From Limanda limanda (taxonomy: Eukaryota; Chordata; Actinopteri; Pleuronectiformes; Pleuronectidae), in NCBI RefSeq assembly GCF_963576545.1, contig NC_083649.1, positions 9,553,146-9,617,145 on the forward strand: a DNA stretch of 64,000 nt, read 5' to 3'. Each line of letters begins with the position of its first letter. The stretch's first letter is position 1. Shown in pieces: positions 37,960 through 50,762 of this stretch. The notes beneath the pieces are model-generated. The model saw only the letters and a list, made by a program, of their open reading frames with translations, was not told where the DNA came from and did no database searches. Made by a program: the position numbers and the translations under genes.

Positions 37960-38400
37960 AGAACAAGATATTCCGTTCCCCACCGAGCGTATACCAGGTG
38001 CTAAATGGGTTTTGCACGATTGCAGCAGCTGCTGGATCGATTTACCTGCACTGTGAGTTTGCATTGATGAGCAAACAACTCGGCTGACCCCCGTTTTCAT
38101 GTCAAATATCAGTAAGGCAAGCTCATACAGGAGAGTAGACCCCTGTGCATGAGGACAATGCATTAGAAGAAAGTTTAATTGGTCTCCCCCTGTCCCGTCG
38201 AGCTCCCACTCTCATCTACGCAACATCTTATTTAAAGTCTGTTCATTAAGAACTACCTAATTAAACCCACATTATACATAATTATGGTGTTTTTACATCA
38301 CGCTTCCAAGATAAAACTCCTTCAGTGCTGCTTCAATGTATAATTAGCCTTGGTAAGCACCTACTGCACATATAATTACAGAGAAATTGATACTAATATA
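37960..38400. promoter_or_regulatory. candidate enhancer with TAATTA cluster
   Basis: Four TAATTA cores (38258, 38279, 38341, 38373) within 121 bases, preceded by a perfect palindrome CAGCAGCTGCTG containing an E-box. TAATTA is the classical homeodomain core. Clustering is unusual for background here but AT content is locally high. Confidence 0.3.
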
Positions 38401-39389
38401 CCTGTCTAGCAGGCAGAGAGAAAAAAAAGCAACTACAAAGACACAAAGCAAACCTCTTCACAGCGATGATTATTATTTTTGCAGAATACCATATGTTTAA
38501 GTCCTGCAGGAATAATGCTCTGCTGAACAGCGAGGTAGATGAAGGCCTCCTTGTCTTGCGCGTGTGAAATAAAAATAGCCCAAGGCAGAGGTGAGTACTT
38601 GTATTTTATGGACAGGCAAGGTAAGCAAGGGGGGGCTTCCAAGGAATGACTGATATAACTCCACTGTATTGACAGCTACAGCAAAAAATAGCTGTTCTAA
38701 ATCCACCGCTTGGATGACACAAACCTGAAAAACCTCTCTCAAGGGGGCCCTGTTGCATTCTGGGTCCAGCGCCACACTGTGACATTCATTTGTATCTTTG
38801 CTCTGAGGCAAAAACTCTGACGTGTAAAACGAGTAGTGGTCCTCTCAGCAGCCGTTAAAACAAAACAGACACTGAGGAGCCTAAATACTGACATTTTGCA
38901 GGTTCTCACAATTCCATCCCTTTGAGCATTTGAAGAATTTAGCAACAGGTGTCCGCTTGCACAACCAATCCGAAACCAATATCAATAGTGATATGCTTAC
39001 TTAGCTGTAGAGCTTTGGCCGGAGTGCACATGGTAATCGAGGAACAACAGTGTATTGTGGCTTATTGATTAGAAAACAGTGCAGGTCTATGGTGCAGTAT
39101 AGTGGGTTTCTTCATTGCTGGATTTGGTCTTTTTATTGGATCTAAGAAAAATAAGAAAAGTAGACAGTATCCCCAGGGATTTCTGTAGATAATAATGTGT
39201 TGTCAAAAGTTTTTATTTATGTAAAAGAAGGTATATTAAATACTGGATTTATGTATTTTTTCAACTTTGTCTTATTCATTTATTCAGCTCTAGGCTTTAA
39301 CTTGTCCTTTCATAGTTCAGAGTGTTAGGAATTCAGGAGGTCAAATCCCATCCTTCTGTCTCACCGGGTATTATCAGGTTGAGGGTTGG

Positions 39390-39403
39390 CCAGTAGATGG
39401 CAG
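39390..39403 (+). promoter_or_regulatory. CTCF-like motif
   Basis: CCAGTAGATGGCAG fits the CTCF core CCASYAGRKGGCRS exactly, in an intergenic position just left of the long GT repeat. Confidence 0.4.
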
Positions 39404-39568
39404 TAATAATCCACCAGAGCAAGGCAGGCAAGAGGCACGTTGCAACAGCAGGAATCTCATAGGTTAATTACATAGCACTCTCATGCCAGGGAACGTGATC
39501 TTTCAAACAGTATCTAACTGGATAGAAGCACAGACAGAGCGATCAGGAGAGACGGATACAAGAGGGAA

Positions 39569-39729
<161 letters not shown>

Positions 39730-40799
39730 AGATGTCGGGCGTCAGACAAAAAAGAAGAGAAATCTTTTATTTTGCTTGCTCGTAATTATGTCACTGTGTT
39801 CCTCTTCTAATAATCTGAACACAGCTCCTCGGTTTCCATCACAGTTTACAGTGACCCGTTCCTCTATCCCTGTCCACTCCAGTGACAAACAAGACCAGGC
39901 AAAGATGGTGTGCCAATTTCATCATCACCCATTGACCCATCCTGAGAGGCAGAACTAAAACGTGTTTTTTTCCCCCCTGTCCTATAAAAACCTATTATAT
40001 ACAGCACTAAATGAGGTGGTGGATTCTGTACCTTGCTTCAGGGGAAAGCAGCAGGGAGGGTTTGTGGTCTTTAAGCTGAAACTGCCTGAATTTACTCTCC
40101 TTACAATGATAGAAACCAAATAACTAACACATAACAACTGAAATTGAGAGAAATAATACATATATCGTCACTTTTCTAGAAATGTAATCTTTTATTTTAT
40201 TTTTTTACTGTAAGTGCTTCTATCATTCGACAATTGGTGCTTTCCTTATCTGCTATTTACTACATCCTGTAGATGGACATTATAGTATTTTTGGAATCTC
40301 AATCCATTTTTTCAATATTCCGGTTTGCACTAATCTCATCCTATCCACCGTGTGCCTTAGTACTGCATACTATGTTGTACTGAGTACTATGTTTTTTGTA
40401 CTTAAATGTTGCATACTTTTATGTTTACATCGGGGATCAGAGAGAAACGGCATTTCAATCCTGTCTATGCCATGGCAGATGTCGACAATAAAATGGACTT
40501 TGACTTGACAAGAATTGAGATTTGATGCTGTAAAGACAGATATACTCTGCATACATATTAGCTGAAGCTAATTTGAGCCTATAGCAGTTTTGACACGTCG
40601 GATGATTTCTCCCATGAATGTAATTTCTTTTTGTGCTTCCTTGCTGAACTGCTGTATGAAGATATTAACACAAAGTTAAGTCTGTGTATTTTATTTTGAA
40701 GCCAGCATAATGCAAACTGAGGCCGGTGGTGTGCTATGTGCTGAAGGGTAAGTTAAAACCACCTTGTATCTGAAAGGGCTGTGACTCTGCAAAGAAAAA

Positions 40800-41277
40800 G
40801 ACACATATGGACATAATTATTGGGACACATCTCTCAATCGTCTAATTCAGGTGTTTCATCCCATTGCCATTGGTTGGACCAGGCCCCTTAGCTCCAGTGA
40901 ATGGAAATCTAATGCTTTACCAAGACAACTTTATGCTTCCAACTTTGTGGGAACAGTTCGGGGAAGCATGATTCTGCCTCAGTGCACAAAGCGAGGTCCA
41001 CAAATGCCCAGTCAGGTGAGTTTGATGTGGAAGAACTTGACCTCAACCCCATCCAACACCTTTGGGATGAACTGGAACAGAGATCGCAAGCGAAGCACTC
41101 TCGTCCAACTTCAGCGTCTGACTCACTCACACACAGATGAATGGGGAAGAAATTCCTACAGATAAACTCCAAAATGTTGTAGAAAAACCTCTTTGAAGAG
41201 TTGAGGCTGTTATACGTCATAAAAGGTCCTGTAGGTGTGATGTGTAGGTGTCACAATACTTTTATCCAAATAGTGTA
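40800..41277 (+). mobile_element. degenerate Tc1/mariner-like element
   Basis: Left end ACACATATGGACATAATTAT with TTGGGACAC following; right end GTGTCACAATAC then TTTTATCCAAATAGTGTA. The ends are imperfect inverted repeats of each other and of the Tc1-type terminus. Inside, one frame contains DLNPIQHLWDEL, matching the D-x-NPIE-x-LW motif of Tc1 transposases; it is broken by stops and frameshifts. About 480 bases, so internally deleted and inactive. No clean TA duplication was identified. Confidence 0.7.
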
Positions 41278-41539
41278 AATCCACTGGGATAACCATGGCA
41301 ACCCCTTGGAATTCCTGTGGTTTGTGTGAATACTATAATTTACAAGATAAATAATAAATAATAATAAAAACATTGATTCTAGAATAAAAGAAACATAGGT
41401 GACCTGAATCAACCAGCTGGGGCAGCGCAGGTGTTGAACTTCTGACCTTTGGAGACTTTCACTTCCTGTTTTGGGGTGACGTTAGCTTTAGCATTAGCAC
41501 TCTGGACAACAAAGTAACCGCTGGAGTCACTGACAGACA

Positions 41540-41830
41540 CAGTATAATACGCAGTATAATATAATATAATATAAGGAAGAGGACAGGTCGGAGGAAGAGG
41601 AAGAGGAGGAGGAGGAAGCTGAGTTGCACCTGCTGCATCCCGGGAAATGTATTTCTCTGACGCTTCCCGTCACACCTGGAAACTTTAAGCGAAGTTTGAC
41701 ATCTTGTCTGCGTTGTTTCGAAACCACACGAAGATCAAATGTGGGAGAACAAGGAGCCTGGACTGAGACTAAATCACTGAATCTTCTCCAACAACAACAA
41801 CACACTGTGTTTTCTCCTCACGTCTCCATG
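41540..41830 (+). promoter_or_regulatory. promoter-like block ending in a splice donor
   Basis: CpG-richer stretch with CATCCCGGGAAATG, then GTTTCGAAACC, ending CTCCATG|GTGAGTAC, a consensus donor directly after an ATG. This looks like a 5' UTR exon, or a first exon coding only Met, of a plus-strand transcript. No downstream plus-strand exon could be established, so the gene is unproven. Confidence 0.3.
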
Positions 41831-42195
41831 GTGAGTACACAAGTCTTTTCTTCTGGTGCCTTTTATAACTTTAATGTATTTGGTGGTTGAGGCTCTAACT
41901 CTGACTCTTTATAGTTATTGATGCTTGTTCAGGTAACATTAGGTCTGTAGAGGTGAAAACTGTTGGTTTATTAGTGGTGTTTGTTAGAAACTGGCAGCAG
42001 GAGTTGGCCAATTTTAAATCTGAGGCTGAAATACAAAGCTGCATGTGTTGCTTTCAGCAGCTTTCATCCAACGCAATGATATTGTAACTGTTACAGTGCA
42101 GCGTATATGTGTACGTGTGCGCTTGTGTCGACTATGTTGCTGTAGAAGTTAAACTGTGGCAACTGGCCCATTAATCGTAAATAGTCTGTTTTATA

Positions 42196-42320
42196 TAAAG
42201 CTCTTTTCTGGCCTTGATAACCACTCAAATCAAAACAGTTCTTGCCCAATGACACTCAGGTGTGCAGAAAAGGGGAGACTGGAATTGAACTGCCAACCTT
42301 CTGGTTAGAGGGTGACCCTA
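42196..42320 (-). repeat. tRNA-derived SINE fragment, reverse
   Basis: Reverse copy of the SINE at 27.9 kb: ATATAAAGCTCTTTTCTGGC at one end and GAATTGAACTGCCAACC, the reversed B-box region, at the other. Confidence 0.55.
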
Positions 42321-44341
42321 AATTCAAATTACAATAAAGTCGAGCAACCCTAAAGCACCTGCTAAAGAAATTCTCTGAAATGGCCGGTGAATTTTTCCCC
42401 CAATTACTCCCACTCGAATCCTCTTAGGAATTATTTCAAGAATATAAGTAGATGCATAAAACCAGATTTGTGATAATCATATATTAGACTACGTTCACAC
42501 AGCGGGCCCAAGTGGTTTATACTGGAGTCTGATCCTGGCCACATTTAAAAAGAGGATGTGAACAGCTACATAAATGAATCAGATCTAGAAAGAAAATCAC
42601 AATTGAGCTCCGAGGCTTGAAGTGTAAAGGTACTATGAGGTTGAGTGTGAGGATTGGTAGCCTATGAAGAACAATGAAAGGCCGATGGTAGTGGCCTCCT
42701 GTGTTGGCCACTGCTGGTCTGGGATGCCAGAATGTCTCCCTTTCATGTTTCAAAATGAGACTTAACTTTCTCATTATCCAGACAAATGCTAATATCTAAT
42801 GAAAAGGTCAAGTCTTTTCAAGTCTTCCATCTCAACAACTCAAAGTCAAGGCATGTCATTTGTCAGCCAGGTCCTCAAGTCTCAACTCGAGTCTGTCTCA
42901 AGTCAAGTCAAGCGATTCTAGTCCCCCACCTCTGCTGTCCTCCCTGGTTATAAAACTCAAACTATATCAATTCTATTCAGATGTCTCCAGGTCACAGTTC
43001 ACTTATCATACCTTTGTCTGCTCTGCTGTCAGCTCCCTCCCTACTGTTAAGTAATCCAGTCAGGCTTTGAGTGTATTTGCCATTTGTCACTTAATGAATG
43101 GTAGGTGGCAGCCACCACATAGCTTGCCACATTCACTGCCGCTGAAAGAGTAATAGTGAGTGTGAGGAATAGGACTCTGGAGTTTTGATCTAGAAGAGGT
43201 AATGAATAAGGAGCGATGGAGGGGTCTGTGAAGAATTCTTACCAGTTAATACACATTGAAGTGAAGGGCAGCATTTTAACTTCATGTTTTCTCACCGACC
43301 TGCTCTGCTCTCTTACTATGTTTCAGTCTCAACCTATACCACCTTTATTTCACCACAGAATCATATGAGTGAAAAAAACATTTCATGCTAAGATGGCGAC
43401 TTCATGAATGGAGAACTCCGCAGGTGTATGGAATTTTAACAACCCCACTGATGGAGCTTTGAAAACCTTGTGATAGCTCCATTAACTCGCTCTGCAATAC
43501 ACGCTCCCTCCATAGATTTAGTCTTTGTGAAGCAGCACATAGAAATGATTCAAACTTGTTTTAATGTGCGGACCGCCTATAGGGCACGTTTATAAACCAA
43601 CCATTCAACCAAACATCATTTCAAATGGAGTGATATATGAGAGTCATGTGCATATTTGTTTGTCTGTGTATTTGCATCTAGAATGAAAGAACAAGACAAA
43701 ACGAGATAGAGACTTTGAAAGAGAGAGAGAGAGGCTGTGTGTGCTTATAGGCTTACAGTGTTTAACCATGGCCTGGATGCATGGACATTGTTCACAGCAG
43801 GCATTACTGTTGCCACAGTGAGACATACATAGTTTAAAGAATGCTCAGGGGTACCTTTTTGCCCACTTAGCTCAGAAAGCATTGACCAACTTGGTGAAAA
43901 AGCTCAGTGTGTGTGTGTGTGTGCGTGTATGAGAGAGAGAGTGTATCCCCAATTACTGCAGTGGCCAATGTTCTTTCCTAATGCCCATGTATGAATCAAA
44001 CAAACCCAAAGTAAACTTCTAGGACTTTATGAGTCCTAACAACTTCTTGTTAGTGTTGGTGTTTATTGTTAATGTTTAAAGTGAACGCAGATCAGCGGGG
44101 GAGTGAGGCACAGAACGTAGTGGAAACCCAACAGTTCATGAATGCATTCCAAGTCCGTTTGAGGTTATAAATGTTGGGATCGATAATTACTTTGTTAATT
44201 GCCCAACCCTAGTTGAGGAGGGACTCGATACTGCAACTTCTTTCCCAATTAGTTACTGCGCAGACTGTTTGAATGAGGCAGTGGAGACCAGTCTCCATCT
44301 TTGTATACAGTCTATGATCTTCAAACAGTCAATTTGAAATG

Positions 44342-44378
44342 TCTCTCTCTCACTCTCTCTCTCTCTCTCTCTCTCTCG
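44342..44378 (+). repeat. CT microsatellite
   Basis: CT dinucleotide run with one CA and one CG interruption. Just to its left, TCTCCATCTTTGTATACAG resembles the 3' end of another common fish repeat. Confidence 0.85.
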
Positions 44379-47300
44379 CTATATGTACAGTATATAGATA
44401 TATCATATTAATTGATCTAAAATTGCAAAATGTATGCATTTATCTCTGTCTTTTATCCTACACGTGTCAAACCTTGTATAAATCAACTGTTTGCTTATTT
44501 GCTATGACAAACATGCACCATAAGACGACTTGAATGTGACAATAAAATTGAACACAGGAATTATTCCTCGGTGGAGAGATCCCTTGCTTCCTAAGGCTGT
44601 CACTTGACTGACACTCGGCAGGATTGAACCTAATCAAAAAGACAGATGTAAAGTTCTGTCTATTTCCACTGTTGGTATTATCTCATACGGCCTTGGGACT
44701 GAGCTGTGCTGTGGTCAAAGAACAATTGAGTAACAATTAATTGTGATCTAGGAACACACAATAATGAACAACAGTAAATGGCTTGCAGACATAATCAATG
44801 TAGAATAATAAGTCAGTTAATAAGCAGGACGTCTCTCAAATAGCCCTCTTTACTTTCATTTCTCTCTCCCAATTTTCTGAATAGGCCGCGCTGTGATGGC
44901 GACTGAATTTAAAATAAAGTAGATAAAAGCTTTAGAATTCGTTCTGTTAAGAAAATAGTTAAGAAGAAAGATATGCGACAGAGAAGAAAAAAGGCATCTA
45001 AGAGTCCTGAAAGATACAGACTGGGCAAAGAAATAACAAAATGCGAATGGGCAGGAGTTGCCGTGCGCTGTGCAGTTTGATTCTCCTCAGATAGGAGTGT
45101 GCCACTGGATAGGGTGTTGGGGCTAGACAGACATCCAATAGGGAGTGACACACATCCCCCACCACTGCTCTCATCTCTGGCCCCAATCCTATTATCCAAA
45201 AACTGTTTACTTTTCCTGAATCTGAGTCTTTGACCTTGGAGTGTAAGGCATCACCTGAAATATCCCCTGAAGGTTCCCCATCCTCACTCACTCTCTAACA
45301 TATCATTTTTATTATCTAAGTATCATTATACACACTCATGTTATCTCTGTACTTTCAAACTGAAAATGTGAAGTCATTTGTGCTAAAACCAAACAAATGG
45401 AGCTAAAAGACCTCTCTCAGATTACACATGGCCATTTGAGGCCTTGCTAATATGTAGCTTATTGGTTAGAGCTGTAATTCAAGTACAAGTATAGCAGTGT
45501 GTAGACCTGTACTATCTTCACACTAACTCACTTTGGCTTGGTGTATATGTGGTTTAGAGGAACCTCTTGTGTGCTGTGAGGCAATAGTGGTGATGGACGT
45601 GCTGACTGAAGGCAGGCGTCTGTGAGTTTGCCTCTACTCTGTAGTTTATTTATCCTACAAACAGTCACCACTTCTGTTTTAGCTGCTCCACATGTTGCAG
45701 TCTGAAGGTCTAGTCGGGCATCGGAAGACTGAAGAGGGATGTTGGCCAAGTTTATGTTGATGGTGCAGAGAGGACTGCCATCATGTGAAGTTTGAAAGTT
45801 ATCAAGGAAGAAACCAACAGAGCTGCTGACCTTGGCCTAAGAATGTTCTCCCCAGCCCTTTGCCAAAAGCCATCCCCTTGTGGATTTGAGTATATGTTTG
45901 CAGGACAATAAAGCAAGGTTTTAAATCTGAGACTGAATTGCCGATTTATGAATGTGTAGGCCCACTCTAGGCATCGCAGTGTTTGTGTTGCATCTGTAAA
46001 GTGGTTTGTAAAGTGGCCAACCCAATGACACTAGAGCAGTGCCCAATCTAAACATGCCATTTGGAGTGGCCTTTCTGCTTGGCCTATATGGTAAGGCTGG
46101 TTGCAGCTTTGTTTCTGAAATTGTAAAAGTGATCTGCCGTAAGTGATCTGCGGCAAGTAAAGACTGACTGTGGGACTCAGTCCACAGAACTCTGAACTCA
46201 CACCACCACTGCAATGCACAAGAGCTGTTCACCTGTTTAATTAAAGTTTGGTGAAGCGCAGCTCAGCACACAGAACCCTGAACTGGAATATAAAACGAGA
46301 ATCAGTTGTCTTTACCGTCGCCCTGAAAGTGCCCGTTGTCGCTAATGTGCTGTTCTAAAGATAAATGTCACTTTAGTTGATGAGTCCCAGCTGCTGCTAC
46401 TACAGAGCACTGGTTGCAGGGTGTTATTTAATGTGTATTAATATTCAACGTATCCAAGTGTGAAGCAGATAAGATGAACGGTTCTTTAGATATGCGAGCC
46501 ATAGACACTCACAGATTTCTGGAAGTGTTTAGATTGATCGATGTGAGCATAAAAGAAGAAACGCTAATTAAAACAAGCGTCTACCAAGATTTGAACAGGA
46601 ATACAACCCACTCCTGTTGGGAAGAAGAGCCTTTCCTCACAGCTGATAAGATAGATCATGTGTGATGTACGATTGGAGCACAAAATGTAAATAGCACCAT
46701 TAACCAAATGATTCTATCCATTGTGTGATTAGGTTATCAGGCTCTGTGTTGTCGTGTGCCTGCAAGTGTTTGGAGAGTGAATGCAAGTGTGAGTGAATGA
46801 GGTCATAATGATGTATACAATATTGCTGTGCTAGTGGGAAAATAAGTCATGACTGAAAAAGGTAGAGCTTCTGTGACGGTAAATAAATTGAAGCTGGCAA
46901 CTGACCAATATAAAAAGACAAAGTTAGCAGTACTAGCTAAGGATCCCCCAGCTACATTAACATGGCATGACAGATGGAAAAGCCACACATCATTAATGCT
47001 ACTTAAGCAAGCATCTAATAGACAGTGATTAATCAGGGCTTTCCACTGACACATAGCTTGCTCCAGTTGTGCAAGTGGACTTTTCATGACCTATCCCTAC
47101 TTGAAACCAATATGCATGGTTATTGTTTCAAACCAAAAACAGTGTCAGGTGTGGAGCATCTCATACTCCTGCTGCACAAACATGATATTGCACATCAGAT
47201 TTAATAACAAGAAATAATACAAAAAACAATCTCAAACAGACAACATGACCGATAACGTCTGGTGAAAGAGAAATTATGCTAAACTCAGCTTATATATCTG

Positions 47301-48727
47301 TATAGTTGTGAGTCTGAATCAAATTATTAGATTAACTATAAGATGCACATTGGGTGAAACACGGGGAGCGTAGAACATGCCACTCGTGAATCACAGATCC
47401 TCCTCCCTCATGCTAAATGCATGTTGAGAAAGGCTTTGAGGCTGTCCCCATGAAAAGGATTAAGTTTGTGAGCGAAAGAATGAATGATAGAATAAAATGA
47501 TCCTAAGATATTGAAAAGATGGATTTCCCGGCTCTATAAGACATTAAATCCCTCACATGCCACAGAGGGGAACGCTAAGTTGAAAATACGAGACACTCAC
47601 ACTCATTCTGGTATTTCATGTGTTAGATGCACACACATGACAGTAACACTAACATCGTATCATACATTTACACTGTTTGGAACAAACACTGAATCACATA
47701 CACACTCTACTACACGTACACACACAGAAGCATCATATCTCTGGTGTTCACCTTGACTTAGCAGAGGGCTGCTTTCATAAATCCCTTCTTATCTCGGGTC
47801 TCAAACGCACCCAGATATATGACCGTGGAAGCTGACTGAAATTTGTAACGCTATCAGTGGCAGTGATGGGCACATGCATCCGTACACACACACACACACA
47901 CACACATACACACACACACATATGAAAAGACAGATACCAGGGTTCGAGGAGACTGCCCAATGAAAGAGCTGCAGCTGCACCACAGTGTTGGTGTCACAGA
48001 ATATAGTTGTGCTGTGGTTCACATCATCGTGAGACCATGGAACTGTTAACTTTTGTAAAAACACAGTGACTGTGCTGGTTTGATTGTCTTAATTGAGCCA
48101 TTGCCATTGTTTCAGAAGTTGCTTTAAAAAACGTGTGATATGTAGCCTGATACTACAAAGAGCTTCCTGGGGCTTTATGGAGATTTGTAGCATGACTTAA
48201 CAAAAACACTGCACATAACAAATTGTTTACTCTTGGAACCTGTGATGATAAATGTATTCTATCCTGAATTAAGGGACTCTTTGCCAAAACTTATCCAATT
48301 TGTTTTTGTAATTGAACCTAACCAAAACTTTGCCATAGATTTATCACATCATAAAAGGCTTTCAACAGTGAAATTGTTTAACTTGTGTCTCTACTGCTCG
48401 CATGGGTGGTATGAGAGAGTCTAAACTGTTCCCACTGCCTCCAACAGGCTAATACAAAGTCAGCTCTTGCAGATTGCACAATGAGTCAGCCAAAGTTCTC
48501 GAAGTATTTAATAAAGTAATTAATTTAAGTGTCAGGTGGTAAACACAAGCAGCGCTGTACAGTTACTGTATGAATCTGCCTAATGGTATAGTCTACTGTC
48601 ACTGGAGATGTATGTGATATCCTGTTAACACGTGTATCATTTTGTGCTTGGGTTTTTTTTAGAAAAAAATGACAAATATTGTTCAGCGAAGAATAAACAT
48701 GTAAAAAAATGCGGCTTATCTGTTGAG

Positions 48728-49562
48728 TAGGGTTGCAAAGGGGCGGAAAGTTTAGCTCAGGAATTTGGGGAATTTTGAAAAAAAAAAAAAATACGCAAAT
48801 TAAACGCTGAGCAATAAAAACATCATTCAAAACTCTATTTTAAAGATGTATGGAATGCAGCACACGCTGCACGTTGAGTTTCAACCCTCCACGGTGCATT
48901 CTTCCATCACATGCACAGATAACTCCCAGCATCCTTCACACTACAGCAGGGGTGATTGAGGCCTGCTGTAGTGTGCAGGACTAGTCAGGGAAGTTTCGAT
49001 GATATTACTGGCGAAAATATATTAGCATGCTGATTGAGGATTGTTTATCTGTTCATCTAGCCTATTTCCATTCATTTATCCATCAATTGTAAAATATGAG
49101 TACAGACGATTCCAATTGTTTGGCGAACTATTTATATCTCTGGCATTGCATTAGCGTTTTTTTACAAACTTTTTTCTCATCTTATTCTGCAGAACAATGC
49201 AATCTCATGTGTGGAGGCATTTCACCCCATCCAATGTAGAAGGAAAGGCTGTGTACATTTGCAAATACTGTGCAAAGACCTATGTTAAGAATGACACAAC
49301 GATGCAGAAGCGTAGAGTCAAGTGCCCAAAGTTTCCTCAGGGCTCAAATCAGCCGATGACAAAACAAAATGTTTATATTTATGTCTGTATATGACAAGGT
49401 AAATACAGTTAGTATAAATTACCTACAACATTTCCAGTTTATTCCTGTTAATTCCCGTATATTCCCGTTTATTCCCATTAATTCTGTATATTCCCGTTAA
49501 TTCCCGTTAATTCCCATTGAAAGTTTCCAACTTTGAATATTCCCTGGAATTTTGCAACCCTA
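48728..49562 (+). mobile_element. hAT-family transposon with BED-finger remnant
   Basis: 835 bases bounded by terminal inverted repeats TAGGGTTGCAAA and TTTGCAACCCTA, with perfect 8-base target duplications CTGTTGAG at 48720-48727 and 49563-49570, the hAT signature. Inside, after an acceptor-like TTCTGCAG, a frame from 49197 reads MQSHVWRHFTPSNVEGK, then VYICKYCAKTYVKN: the start of a BED-type zinc finger (C-x2-C) as in hAT transposases. The catalytic region is missing, so this is a non-autonomous deletion derivative. A 14-base perfect hairpin lies at 48937-48975 and a TTCCCGTTAA-type short repeat array at about 49440-49520. Confidence 0.9.
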
Positions 49563-50716
49563 CTGTTGAGTCACTCTTCCTGACTCATATCTTAAAGTAG
49601 TCCATGTCCCTGCATATGTTAATATACAGACAATCAACCTGAAAGTTATACAGGTATAAGCCCCTTCAACATTCCTCCACTTCTAGGCCTGTTCAAACAA
49701 CTCACTACAGAGAATGGAATAGATAGGATGAGGAGACAGGTGTGTGAGTGGAACAAGGCTGGTCAAGACACCTTGGAACCCAAACGGCTCAGTGCTTGGA
49801 GTACTAAATGGCTGATGCAGGGCTTGCTGAGTATCTTAAAACCAGCGCTACTGTCTGGGGAAAAGAGGAGCATGGCGGTGAGAGGAGGAGAGGCTCAATG
49901 AAAGGGAGACTTGAGGTGAGGCGAGGTAAAAGAAGACTGAAAGAAAGAAGTGGAACTTGAAAACACAGGGGGCATGCAGGAAGAGAGATTTTAGAGTATC
50001 AGACCATGAGGGACAAGATGAGAGAGACCATAGGGGTAGAACAGGGGTAGGACACCAAGGTTGGAGCCCTGGCATCCAGAGGGACAACCCACCTGCAGAG
50101 TAATGCCACTGGGCATTGACTTCCCCTTTTATGATTAATAGAGCTGTCGTGCATATGACAAATGCAGCACTGTATTCCTGGCCTACTTCAAGATAGAAGA
50201 AATGTAGCATATCTGCTTTTGCTGCATCTTGTTTACCCTCTTTTCCTTCCTTTGGAAAAAAAGACTCTACTACTCCTTCAAAACCTCTTTTTCTCTGCTT
50301 TCTTGTTGCTGAAGTCCTGGTAGTGTCCCTCCTTCGTCTGGGGCTATAAAGATCATCTAAACTGACAATGGGCGTGCCACTTTTATGTGATTGCAGAAGG
50401 ACTGTCAAGGGTAGCACATTATAGAGCAGGGTAGGACATTTTCCCACTTAGAGACTTAGGACTACTTCCAGTGGGAGGACATTCAAGTCAGATGCCTTTT
50501 CCTGCACATTGCCACATTTCTCATGGGTTACTCACAAAGGGAGCTCTTTTCAGTAGTCCGGCCGACACTTCTGGGGCAAAGTGATGCCACATAACACATA
50601 ATGCCCAACATCTGCATAGTGTACCTAACGACCAGGCAGGCGTGCTCCCAAATAAAGCCGGGACAGGAGAGAGGAGGCCGATATTTCCAACGAGGGCTGG
50701 GATTGGTTGAAACGGT

Positions 50717-50762
50717 GCCTGTTCTAAGCATGTTTGTTTGGAATGGGCTGTTTGCTTTGCCT
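50717..50762 (+). repeat. dispersed repeat, copy 2
   Basis: Inverted partner of 9479-9522 with core TGTTTGGAATGG. Flanking sequence is mildly GC-rich and may belong to the same decayed element. Confidence 0.45.

Larger units (their letters stand above)
41831..48727. other. gene-poor interval
   Basis: 6.9 kb with no exon I can support. Apart from the SINE and CT repeat listed, it has CA/GT runs near 43.9 and 47.9 kb and a possible repeat at about 42.48-42.65 kb. Unique, balanced sequence at about 46.4-46.7 kb contains an open frame without splice support. Confidence 0.5.

Noticed and set aside
40851..41165. 104-codon plus-strand open frame
   Set aside because: It is a shadow frame of the Tc1-like remnant; the transposase motif lies in another, broken frame.
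46316..46351. 36-base minus-strand exon HISDNGHFQGD between AGAACAG and GTAAAG
   Set aside because: Too short to separate from chance and no neighbouring exon in phase.
49848..50447. 199-codon minus-strand open frame, the longest in the window
   Set aside because: No recognisable domain, a Ser/Leu/Phe-rich low-complexity tail, no fitting splice context. Length alone is weak evidence over 64 kb.
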